Shown here: positions 42,408-49,661 of the stretch, in pieces
Layout: each line of letters opens with the position of its first letter
Position numbering within the stretch: the first letter of the stretch is position 1
Source: Paenibacillus sp. JJ-100
Lineage (GTDB): Bacteria > Bacillota > Bacilli > Paenibacillales > Paenibacillaceae
Assembly: GCF_948329825.1 (NCBI RefSeq)
Contig: NZ_CAOJCM010000002.1
Span: 1,051,777 to 1,115,776, forward strand
Length of the DNA stretch: 64,000 nt
Direction: 5' to 3'
Position numbers and translations under genes: made by a program
The notes under the pieces: generated by a model
Told to the model about the DNA's origin: nothing
The model's input: only the letters and a program-made list of their open reading frames with translations
Databases searched by the model: none

Positions 42408-43271
42408 TTAGACTGCTACGCCATCCTGCATCATTTTAGTGACGCGCTTTTTGTATACACCGTATTTGGAACTGATCTGACCACTCGGGACATTGATCTC
42501 CTTAGATATCTCCATCCACGTCTTGCCCTCGTTCCGTTGTTGCAGTAGTGCTGGGAAATCAGCAGGTGCATCAGCGAGTTTGATATCTTCAAAAATGGGT
42601 CGCTGAGCAAGGATGAACTTTTCAAGTTGCTCCTTATCGATCTCAGTAGTCACAATCTCTTTATCGTCTGTAAGTGGATTCTCAGCTGCTGGCGGTTGCT
42701 GGTCACCTTCAGAAGTAAAGTCCATTTCCTTTGGTCCCGATTGATCCCCTCCGCCTTCTTTCATCCAGTCGGGCATTTCATTGTCATCGTTATCACCATA
42801 AGGATCGTCCTGATCAGTAACGTGGTCTTCAGCAGGTTTTTGACCAGGCGTTTCTGATCCCTCTCCTTCCATTTGTTCTTGAGTAGTGCTTTCAGTTTGC
42901 TCGGCACTGTCTCCGTCAGCCTCCTGCTGATCAGGAGAGCTTCCTTCACCGTTGAACAACTCCGCCTGGTTCTCGTCCTTCTCTTCACCTTGGCCTTCAA
43001 TCCGTGTAACCACACCGGACGCATCAGTTGTTACGCGGCGCCCGCCGTTCCAAGTACGGTACATAGCGTCCCGTTCATCCTCTTCGAACTCAAATGCAGC
43101 TTGCGGATCTCCAAGAAATACATTGATTTTCTCTCCTTGGTTAGTGGACAAGAACATGAAATTATCCTGAACAACCTTCAACGGCAAAGTAAGTTTAATC
43201 TCCACATCAGACTCGCCGACTTTGAATCCTTTTCCCATAGTTGCGCTGAATTTTGCAAAGTTTTTAATCAT
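42408..43271 (-). CDS. Acidic phage protein with C-terminal helix-turn-helix-like part
   Basis: 287 residues from ATG 43271 (GAGGAG upstream). The N-terminal 90 residues are a beta-rich domain (VEIKLTLPLKVVQDNFMFLS), the middle is highly acidic and Gln/Gly-rich, and the C-terminus (NEGKTWMEISKEINVPSGQI) looks like a helix-turn-helix. It precedes ArpU-type genes and follows rusA, so a role in replication or regulation is possible. Confidence 0.6.
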   Translation of the reverse strand: MIKNFAKFSATMGKGFKVGESDVEIKLTLPLKVVQDNFMFLSTNQGEKINVFLGDPQAAFEFEEDERDAMYRTWNGGRRVTTDASGVVTRIEGQGEEKDENQAELFNGEGSSPDQQEADGDSAEQTESTTQEQMEGEGSETPGQKPAEDHVTDQDDPYGDNDDNEMPDWMKEGGGDQSGPKEMDFTSEGDQQPPAAENPLTDDKEIVTTEIDKEQLEKFILAQRPIFEDIKLADAPADFPALLQQRNEGKTWMEISKEINVPSGQISSKYGVYKKRVTKMMQDGVAV

Positions 43272-43291
43272 TCCAGTCATCTCCTCAAATT

Positions 43292-43714
43292 TTATAATTG
43301 TGATAAGTCCTTGATTTTCACTTCGATTCGTGGCCGGAAACTGTATCTTTTTTGAGCAAATACCTCGACCACTTGGCTATCGTCCTTCCACATCACGCCT
43401 TTTAGCGCATCCTTAACGCCCTTCAAGTAATTGTCCACGTCCGGCTTGCTAATTGGTCTGATCTCCCCTGCCTCAGCCAGTGTTGCCTTCTTCTTGCTGA
43501 AGGACTTGGGAATCGACCTGTACACCGTCAACATCATTCCAAGCGGTCCTTCCAGCAACGCATTTGGTGCATGTTCAGCAGCTGCTAATCGGACATAATC
43601 CTTGTAGTCCTTCGACTTCTCTGGATCGTACATTCGGACGAAACCACCCTGTGTCGATGCCCTGGGCCGTCCCTGCGCTACCGGTTCCCCGTAAACCGTA
43701 AAATTGATAATCAT
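43292..43714 (-). CDS. rusA: RusA-family Holliday junction resolvase
   Basis: 140 residues. The start FTVYGEPVAQGRPRAS, then SKPDVDNYLKGVKDALKGV and KDDSQVVE carry the conserved aspartates of RusA. It cuts Holliday junctions during phage DNA recombination and before packaging. It overlaps the upstream small gene by 4 bp (ATGA). Confidence 0.92.
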   Translation of the reverse strand: MIINFTVYGEPVAQGRPRASTQGGFVRMYDPEKSKDYKDYVRLAAAEHAPNALLEGPLGMMLTVYRSIPKSFSKKKATLAEAGEIRPISKPDVDNYLKGVKDALKGVMWKDDSQVVEVFAQKRYSFRPRIEVKIKDLSQL

Positions 43715-43869
43715 GTACGCCGTACCCCCCCTGCTCGTTGCTTGCGCCTTTGGCGCGCCGGCAACATGTCACGCCGAATGACAAACACCTCGGCCAGCTT
43801 GCGACCATCATCGCCACGGACAACGTAACTTAAATGTGTCTGATGGTGCGAATCAATCAGCTTTCGCAT
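43711..43869 (-). CDS. 52-residue protein translated with rusA
   Basis: ATG 43869 follows GGAGGTGCAAA; TGA overlaps the rusA start. The sequence (LIDSHHQTHLSYVVRGDDGR, then LAEVFVIRRDMLPAR) is protein-like with a basic C-terminus. Small genes before rusA are usual in Gram-positive phages. Function unknown. Confidence 0.65.
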   Translation of the reverse strand: MRKLIDSHHQTHLSYVVRGDDGRKLAEVFVIRRDMLPARQRRKQRAGGVRRT

Positions 43870-44054
43870 TTTGCACCTCCAGTTCCGACAATTGCATCAA
43901 ACTCAGCGATCCCTTCGTGGAGCTCAGTTTGATCAATTCCCGTGAATTCTGCCTGCAGTTCATTCCAATCAGGAACCTGTCCCGTCCGGAGAAAGCGATG
44001 TTTCATGTATTCGTAGACACTCCAGCGCGTCTGTTGAGTTTCATTCGTGCTCAT
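43857..44054 (-). CDS. 65-residue helical phage protein
   Basis: MSTNETQQTRWSVYEYMKHR, then GQVPDWNELQAEFTGIDQTE; the pattern resembles a small winged-helix or helical bundle. It overlaps both neighbours (ATGA at the start, 13 bp at the end). Unknown function. Confidence 0.65.
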   Translation of the reverse strand: MSTNETQQTRWSVYEYMKHRFLRTGQVPDWNELQAEFTGIDQTELHEGIAEFDAIVGTGGAKCES

Positions 44055-44203
44055 CGCCGGATCGTCCGCGTCTTACCAGATACTCGATGGATGATGACCA
44101 TCATGCTCGGCACATCCCGTTCCACAAGCCAGTTTTCCATGTTTAATCCGTTTTCTTTGATCTCCATCTTCTGGCGCTTTGTCGGCCGTTTCCCCTGTTT
44201 CAT
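44051..44203 (-). CDS. DUF6906-like small protein
   Basis: 50 residues from ATG 44203, with AAGGAGGAATTGAC upstream. KRPTKRQKMEIKENGLNMEN, WLVERDVPSMMVIIHR and the basic end match short proteins annotated DUF6906 in Bacillales phages. It lies between dnaB and the rusA group. Function unknown. Confidence 0.7.
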   Translation of the reverse strand: MKQGKRPTKRQKMEIKENGLNMENWLVERDVPSMMVIIHRVSGKTRTIRR

Positions 44204-44215
44204 GTCAATTCCTCC

Positions 44216-45619
44216 TTATGCATATTTGCGTTGTTCAATATCTTTAGGCAGCTCTGGCGGCGTTGGTCCGTAGTTATGAGTTCTCTCGTAGTTCACGAAC
44301 TTGTTGAACTGCTTCATGAATACCAGTTCCACTGTGCCGACTGGGCCATTACGCTGCTTCCCTATGATTATCTCGATGATGTTCTTCTTCTCGGAATCCT
44401 GGTTGTAGTAGTCGTCCCGGTACAGGAAGGCTACGATGTCGGCATCTTGCTCAATGGAACCAGATTCCCTCAAATCGCTCATCATTGGACGCTTGTCCTG
44501 CCGTTGTTCGACTGCCCGACTGAGCTGGGATAACGCAATTACTGGCACATCCAATTCACGGGCCAACTGCTTCAATGTCCGGGATATCTCAGATACTTCC
44601 TGCTGCCGATTCTCCGCTCCCTTTCCACTTCGCCCAGCAATCAGCTGCAGGTAATCAATAACGATCATCCCCAAGCCTTCCTGCTTTTTCAGGCGGCGAC
44701 ACTTCGCGCGGATCTCGTGAACAGTAATACCTGGTGAATCGTCGATTCGGATATTCGTAGCTCCCAGGATTCCAACTGCTTGAGCAAATTTAGTCCAGTC
44801 CTCCGAAGCAAAATCACCCATCCGCATGTTACTGGCATCAATATTTCCTTCAGCGCATACCATCCGCTGTACAAGTTGTGCTGCCGACATCTCCAAGCTG
44901 AATATGGCTACAGGTTCGGTGTTTCGAATGGCTACGTTCTGTGCAACATTCAGGGCAAATGCAGTCTTACCAACCGATGGGCGCGCTGCAACGATAATCA
45001 AATCGCTTTTTTGCAATCCTGCAGTGATACTGTCAAGGTCGGTAAACCCGGTCTGAATGCCTGTGACCGTTCCATTCTTAAAATTGTCTGAACGAATCTC
45101 TGCGGATTCTACAACCTCGATCAAAACATTATCGATGCGTTTGAAATCTCGTTTTGGCGCTGCTCTGTCTGCAATCTTGATTTGAGCTTGCTGGACACTG
45201 GACATCAATTGCGACATCTCTGTTCCGGCAGCCGCTTGCTGAATCAACAGCATGTTCGTTCGGATCAGTTCTCTACGGATTGCCATGTCCTGAAGCTGTT
45301 CGAAGTAATATCCTGCATTAGCAGCAGTCGGCACTCCCATCGCCAGTTTAGACAAATAACTTACCCCGCCGATGTCTTCCAGTTCGCCCTTTTCTTTCAG
45401 GCTGCTTGTCACGGTCACCAGATCGATAGGCTGTTGACCTTCCGCTAAGTCTGCAATCGATCTGTATATTAGGCTGTGTGCCTTGTTGTAAAACGCATCA
45501 ACCGTAAGTGACTCAGCGTGTTCCAGTGCTTCATCTGGCTTGAGTAACAACGCGCCCAAGGCTGCCTGTTCAAATTCCATGCTGTAGGGCAGGTTATTTT
45601 CTATGTCGAAGCCGTTCAA
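44216..45619 (-). CDS. dnaB: Replicative DNA helicase, DnaB family
   Basis: 467 residues. The N-terminal DnaB domain begins LPYSMEFEQAALGALLLKPD. Walker A is ARPSVGKTAFALN (about 217-229); GMIVIDYLQLIAG is Walker B; SQLSRAVEQRQDKRPMMSDLR is motif H3/H4. It unwinds phage DNA at the fork. It starts at TTG 45619 (AAGGATGG upstream), overlapping the loader gene. Confidence 0.95.
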   Translation of the reverse strand: MNGFDIENNLPYSMEFEQAALGALLLKPDEALEHAESLTVDAFYNKAHSLIYRSIADLAEGQQPIDLVTVTSSLKEKGELEDIGGVSYLSKLAMGVPTAANAGYYFEQLQDMAIRRELIRTNMLLIQQAAAGTEMSQLMSSVQQAQIKIADRAAPKRDFKRIDNVLIEVVESAEIRSDNFKNGTVTGIQTGFTDLDSITAGLQKSDLIIVAARPSVGKTAFALNVAQNVAIRNTEPVAIFSLEMSAAQLVQRMVCAEGNIDASNMRMGDFASEDWTKFAQAVGILGATNIRIDDSPGITVHEIRAKCRRLKKQEGLGMIVIDYLQLIAGRSGKGAENRQQEVSEISRTLKQLARELDVPVIALSQLSRAVEQRQDKRPMMSDLRESGSIEQDADIVAFLYRDDYYNQDSEKKNIIEIIIGKQRNGPVGTVELVFMKQFNKFVNYERTHNYGPTPPELPKDIEQRKYA

Positions 45620-45932
45620 TCAAACCATCCTTCCATCCCGGCGGTGGCAGTGTTGCCTTCGCCCGATTTGCTTCTCGTTGATCCAAGTAAGCTCTGGTTT
45701 CTGCCAGCTCGCGTTGACGAGCTTCCTGATCACCCAAGTTTCCGCGTATCTCTGCAATGTTCGGTGGCCATTTTCCCGTCCGCACATGTTCCTGCAGGTT
45801 TTGCTGAGCTGCTTCAAACGATAAATCATGCAGATATTTCATGTGGCGATCCACATTTTCCTCACTCACATCGAAATTGGGATAGTTCTCCTTGATCTCG
45901 ATTAGCAAGTCAAAAATTTCAGCTCTATCCAC
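45594..45932 (-). CDS. Helicase loader/inhibitor, G39P-like
   Basis: 112 residues from GTG 45932 (GGAGGAACGTAAGC upstream). The N-terminal helical domain (IFDLLIEIKENYPNFDVSEE, then FEAAQQNLQEHVRTGKWPPN) matches the SPP1 G39P pattern, and a flexible charged tail follows. G39P keeps the helicase inactive and delivers it to the initiator at the origin; both partners are encoded next door. Confidence 0.82.
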   Translation of the reverse strand: MDRAEIFDLLIEIKENYPNFDVSEENVDRHMKYLHDLSFEAAQQNLQEHVRTGKWPPNIAEIRGNLGDQEARQRELAETRAYLDQREANRAKATLPPPGWKDGLIERLRHRK

Positions 45933-46929
45933 GCTTACGTTCCTCCTCCGCTCTCCGTCTTAAATCCGCAAGTTCTTGTTGCTGACGGCTTAATCTGCGC
46001 GGCTGAGTAGCCGCTGAGGCTTGTCCGTTCGGTAGCAATGCAGGTTTAAATGGCTGCTCTTGTCCCGATGCTTGATGAATTTTCCAAGCTTCCTCGATCC
46101 CTTCGACGTAATATAAAAAGCTCTTTGGAAGCTTGAATGCTTCTCCCTCACGTTGACGTTTTGCCTGAAGCAGGCTTGCCATAGTTCGGATGGTAAAAGG
46201 GTTAGGCGTACCTCCGGCGACCATCTTACCCATGGCTAAACGTTCTTTTTGAGAAACATTAATATCGATTTTGTTGTGCATCTTGCAATAGGCATTCAGT
46301 ATTCCAATCATTCCATCTCTCCCGTCATCAGGAGGATTAGGATTCAAGATGTCATCCCATGAATCTGATGACTCGCTAGTAGTAATAGCAGTAGTAGTAA
46401 TAAGATCTTTAATATCTTTTAGATCGGACAGTTTTGTCTGATCACTACCCAGATTTGATGTGTGATCGGACATTTCTGTCTGATCACTAGGCGACTGATC
46501 GGACAATATTGTCTGATCACCGTGATTGTGATCGGACATATTTGTCTTATCACTGGTGTCATGATCGGACACTTTTGTCCGTTCACTTTCGACTGATCGG
46601 ACACTTTTGTCTGATCTCTTCTTTGAATTTCGGACCTTCAAAATCAATCCTCTTGGTGCCCTGGTCAATTCAATGTACTTGTTGGTTTCCAGGTCATTTA
46701 ACCAGCGACTAACTGTCTTGTCGTTAACTCCAAAATACTCGGCTATCTCAGACAGCTTCATTGGCTTACCGCCGAGGACAACGCCCCAGACAGTCCCTTC
46801 CTCCTCAATCTCCTTCGTGGTTGAACTGATGCACCAGAGGAATAGCCATATCGCGTTGCCTATTTTCTTGTAGTGGTCTGGCTCCAAGATGCCGGAATAG
46901 ATCGGAAACGGGTAACTGCCTTCGGGCAT
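45925..46929 (-). CDS. Phage replication initiator (replisome organiser)
   Basis: 334 residues from ATG 46929 (or 46938). The N-terminal winged helix (KLSEIAEYFGVNDKTVSRWL) binds DNA; a low-complexity middle repeats SD-x-T motifs; the C-terminal domain resembles the conserved phage replication-protein C-terminus that contacts the loader. The repeats are due to an origin embedded in the gene, as in lambda O and SPP1 gene 38. Confidence 0.85.
   Translation of the reverse strand: MPEGSYPFPIYSGILEPDHYKKIGNAIWLFLWCISSTTKEIEEEGTVWGVVLGGKPMKLSEIAEYFGVNDKTVSRWLNDLETNKYIELTRAPRGLILKVRNSKKRSDKSVRSVESERTKVSDHDTSDKTNMSDHNHGDQTILSDQSPSDQTEMSDHTSNLGSDQTKLSDLKDIKDLITTTAITTSESSDSWDDILNPNPPDDGRDGMIGILNAYCKMHNKIDINVSQKERLAMGKMVAGGTPNPFTIRTMASLLQAKRQREGEAFKLPKSFLYYVEGIEEAWKIHQASGQEQPFKPALLPNGQASAATQPRRLSRQQQELADLRRRAEEERKRG
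46422..46616. other. Replication origin: six iterons inside the initiator gene
   Basis: Six 22-bp copies of GATCGGACA-N4-TGTCTGATC (imperfect palindromes) start at 46422, 46464, 46497, 46530, 46563 and 46595, mostly 33 bp apart. The last step is 32 bp, so the sixth copy is read in another frame (RSDKSVRS rather than SDQT); the DNA, not the protein, is conserved. Confidence 0.82.
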
Positions 46930-46945
46930 GCTGCTCATCCCCTTG

Positions 46946-47236
46946 TTAGTGCTTTGAACTACTTACGGCGTAAACGGCGACATCTAACTTGCTTTCTTTA
47001 CCTGTTACTTCTTCAATTACCGTCCCGATTCCACGTCCGAAATGAGTAACCAAGTCGTTAATGGCTTGTGGCATTTGATTCGGTTCGGTGATAATTGCTG
47101 CCTGTGCTCCGAGCGAAAAAGCAACATCTCGTAAATGGGATTGAATAGCCTCTGGCCCTTCAACAGCGGCTTCTTCGAACATTTTCTGGAGTTGGTTGAA
47201 TGTAGCTTTCCTGCTAGTCTGTGCAGTATTGTTCAC
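46946..47236 (-). CDS. Hypothetical early phage protein
   Basis: 96 residues from GTG 47236 (AAGGGGC upstream); the frame extends upstream but into the previous gene. FNQLQKMFEEAAVEGPEAIQ and INDLVTHFGRGIGTVIEEV are helical. It lies next to the replication initiator, separated by 8-17 bp. Unknown. Confidence 0.6.
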   Translation of the reverse strand: MNNTAQTSRKATFNQLQKMFEEAAVEGPEAIQSHLRDVAFSLGAQAAIITEPNQMPQAINDLVTHFGRGIGTVIEEVTGKESKLDVAVYAVSSSKH

Positions 47237-47427
47237 CTTGGTTGCCCCTTTCCTAGTCCATTTCTGACTTGTTCTTGTACCTTCGCCCAAGCATCCTCAT
47301 AAGCGGCGCTGGGATCGTCTCTGTCATCTAACTCCAGAACGATGTTCGCTTCTACCTTCAAACTTTGAAAATTTCCGAGGTTCTTAGTGAAAGAAGCACC
47401 GACTGAGATTTGTTTTACTTTCGGCAT
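47233..47427 (-). CDS. Hypothetical early phage protein
   Basis: 64 residues: KVKQISVGASFTKNLGNFQS then LKVEANIVLELDDRDDPS. The pattern of a short beta domain followed by a helix recurs in early regions of Firmicute phages. It overlaps the next gene by 4 bp. Function unknown. Confidence 0.65.
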   Translation of the reverse strand: MPKVKQISVGASFTKNLGNFQSLKVEANIVLELDDRDDPSAAYEDAWAKVQEQVRNGLGKGQPR

Positions 47428-47429
47428 TT

Positions 47430-47618
47430 TTAATGCCCCTTTCGGTGTTGTAAGAATACGTGCGGATATTTAGCCCGCTTGACCTCCCAATCGGGGTATC
47501 CGCGTTCGAAATATGCAAGCGTCTCACGTTGAAATGCTGCCTTATCAGTGTCGAACAGCTGCCAGATCCGCTTACCCATCATGCTCATTAGTAGCGGTTT
47601 GCCTGTCAGATCGTCCAT
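47430..47618 (-). CDS. Hypothetical early phage protein
   Basis: 62 residues, basic and aromatic (GKRIWQLFDTDKAAFQRETL, then FERGYPDWEVKRAKYPH). ATG 47618, between the MBL-fold and preceding small genes with gaps of only a few bases. Function unknown. Confidence 0.6.
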   Translation of the reverse strand: MDDLTGKPLLMSMMGKRIWQLFDTDKAAFQRETLAYFERGYPDWEVKRAKYPHVFLQHRKGH

Positions 47619-47622
47619 GCCA

Positions 47623-48333
47623 TCACCTACCCGCTACATAGACTTGCTTGCCAGTGAGGGCTGCTATTTCCCGTTTAAACAATGCTTCGTCGCTGTTGTT
47701 GTCTGATAGATGTAAAAGGTGAATCTCTTGCACACGACGCATGTCATTAGCTCTGATGAACTCTTTGACGTTCTCGAGCGAAAAGTGAGAACGAAGTAAT
47801 CTATGTTTCATGACCGCCGGCACACGGCCAGCGGCAATATTTTGATTCAGTATATTGATTGAATAATTGCACTCCACCATGATGTGAGTTAAACCCGTGA
47901 AACGATGCTTGATGTAATACGTGTCTGTAGCAAACAAAAGCTTGTCCCCCGCCGTATTAGCGAGAAGGAAGCCCAAAGGCTCCACTACATCGTGTTGGAC
48001 GTCAAACGGTAGAATCGACCAGGTACCGATGTCGAAAGGCTTCAGGGCAGATATGTGATGCACACGATGACTGTTTATACGCAAAGCTTCTGCGGTACCA
48101 GCACTGGTGTATATGTCCACGCCAGCCTTGATTAAATCCTTTACGGCTGCCGAATGGTCGCCGTGTTCATGAGTTACTAAGCATCCGGCCAGTGATGAAA
48201 CTTGGAAGGCAAGACCACGCTGAATGTCCCTGTAGCGAAGCCCTGCGTCCAGTAGGAGCGGGGTTTTCCCGTCCGTAATTCGGTAGGCGTTACCCGCGCT
48301 GCTGGAACCAAGGGAAGTGATTTCTATCACCAC
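47623..48333 (-). CDS. MBL-fold metallo-hydrolase (YycJ/WalJ-like)
   Basis: 236 residues. ITSLGSSSAGNAYRITDGKT is the start; THEHGDHSAAVKDL is the metal-binding motif; a His and Asp follow (MVECNY, and LLHLSDNNS). Related YycJ proteins are 5'-exonuclease-like. In phages such a gene often follows recT and an SbcC-like ATPase, and may supply the exonuclease that produces ssDNA. It overlaps the RecT-like gene by 7 bp. Confidence 0.85.
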   Translation of the reverse strand: MVIEITSLGSSSAGNAYRITDGKTPLLLDAGLRYRDIQRGLAFQVSSLAGCLVTHEHGDHSAAVKDLIKAGVDIYTSAGTAEALRINSHRVHHISALKPFDIGTWSILPFDVQHDVVEPLGFLLANTAGDKLLFATDTYYIKHRFTGLTHIMVECNYSINILNQNIAAGRVPAVMKHRLLRSHFSLENVKEFIRANDMRRVQEIHLLHLSDNNSDEALFKREIAALTGKQVYVAGR

Positions 48334-49406
48334 TGATCAGGGCTTTCTGCGCCCACGGCTCCTGGATCACCAAACTCCATTTCCCGTTGTTCTTCTTGTT
48401 GCTCTGGTTCAGGTGTTAGGTCGTTATCGTCGTTTGGTTGTCCAGACGGTTGTGAAATATCAATCGGCTCTGTATTGGCGTGCTCAGCGATTTCTCGTTG
48501 TACCTCAACATAGGATTCATCTGTTGCTTCGGTGTATGACAACTCAACAAGTGCATTCCCGAAGTCTTTTGGGATCTTCTTTACAACGTTATTACGCATC
48601 TTCCGGATTATCATGGATTCACGGCTCTGCGGCTCAGTCCATGCAGGGCTGATGTATTGCTGAAGCTCAGGATCATCCAACGCACCAAGTCCCAATGACT
48701 TAGCCTTTTGAAGGATTTCTGCCTTCTTCACAGCAATTTGTTTCCTTTGATCAGCTGTCGCTTTAAAACGATCTGCACACACACCGAATGTTTCATTCAT
48801 CATGTTGTTGTTCATATGAGCAATAAGGTTGCGAGCCACATCGTCACGCTCAGCAATGTGAAATTCGACCGTTCCATCTTTCTTCATGATTGGGTAGACG
48901 ATTTTTACAACGTCACCTTTACCTTTTGGAATCCAAGTCGGCGGCACAACATCAAAGCCTGTGTACTGCGGATATGTGAAGTCATCCCCCTCACGAACAA
49001 GCCAGAACTGCCCTACCTTTTTCACATCGCGTCCGAAGCGGGCGAGAATGGCATCATTGCCATCCCCCTCAATTCCCATTTCAATGGTTTTCTTCCAAAC
49101 ATCCTGACCGCCCACTTTTACTTTCGTGTTGCGTACCTGGAAGTAAACTTCTCTTGGACTCGCTGCAGCATTAAGTTTTAGCGAAGCGGTTTGTAACAGG
49201 ATTTGTGTAATGTTGCTTTTATCAAGCTGATCATCGTTCCAACTAATGCCTTTTGCATCTAAAGCGCCATTGATTGATGAAATAGCGTTCAAGACACAAG
49301 ATTTCGCATATTCGTCCATTTTGATGCCATTCCCAGTAAGCTGCCGCTCAATCATAGGGAAGTAGTTATCATTTACCTTAGTGAGTGTTGTTGAATAATC
49401 GCTCAT
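48327..49406 (-). CDS. recT: RecT-like single-strand annealing recombinase
   Basis: 359 residues from ATG 49406 (AGGAGGCGAACAAA upstream). QILLQTASLKLNAAASPREV, EGDGNDAILARFGRDVKK and VPPTWIPKGKGDVVKIVYP suggest a RecT-type core, then an acidic C-terminus. The assignment also rests on the neighbours (SbcC-like ATPase upstream, MBL hydrolase downstream). It could instead be a distinct recombination protein family. Confidence 0.6.
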   Translation of the reverse strand: MSDYSTTLTKVNDNYFPMIERQLTGNGIKMDEYAKSCVLNAISSINGALDAKGISWNDDQLDKSNITQILLQTASLKLNAAASPREVYFQVRNTKVKVGGQDVWKKTIEMGIEGDGNDAILARFGRDVKKVGQFWLVREGDDFTYPQYTGFDVVPPTWIPKGKGDVVKIVYPIMKKDGTVEFHIAERDDVARNLIAHMNNNMMNETFGVCADRFKATADQRKQIAVKKAEILQKAKSLGLGALDDPELQQYISPAWTEPQSRESMIIRKMRNNVVKKIPKDFGNALVELSYTEATDESYVEVQREIAEHANTEPIDISQPSGQPNDDNDLTPEPEQQEEQREMEFGDPGAVGAESPDQW

Positions 49407-49427
49407 TTTGTTCGCCTCCTGAATGTG

Positions 49428-49661
49428 TTAGTCGCAGTATGATCTATTGCAATGGGGACAACCCGTAATCAGTTCTGAACCCGCTTTTTCGACTGAAATC
49501 CCACTGGTACGAGTACCACCATTCCAAGCCGGCTTTTCGATTGGAGCGTAAATATTCTGATTACAACTCCAGCAACGTCCAGTTTGTGGGGCGAAGTGTG
49601 GAGCCTTGTTGTCCTCACAGTATTTTTTCTGTGCTTCAATACTTTTAGGGTTGTCGTACAT
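49428..49661 (-). CDS. Small zinc-binding phage protein
   Basis: 77 residues from ATG 49661 (AGGAGGTTATCTGA upstream). CWSCNQNIYAP and CPHCNRSYCD supply four or more cysteines for a zinc ribbon. It lies between the SbcC-like and RecT-like genes. Perhaps an accessory of recombination; unknown. Confidence 0.7.
   Translation of the reverse strand: MYDNPKSIEAQKKYCEDNKAPHFAPQTGRCWSCNQNIYAPIEKPAWNGGTRTSGISVEKAGSELITGCPHCNRSYCD

Noticed and set aside
46381..46620. CRISPR-like array because of six regularly spaced repeats
   Set aside because: The spacers are only about 11 bp, the repeats lie within a coding gene and are palindromic iterons; no cas genes are present.
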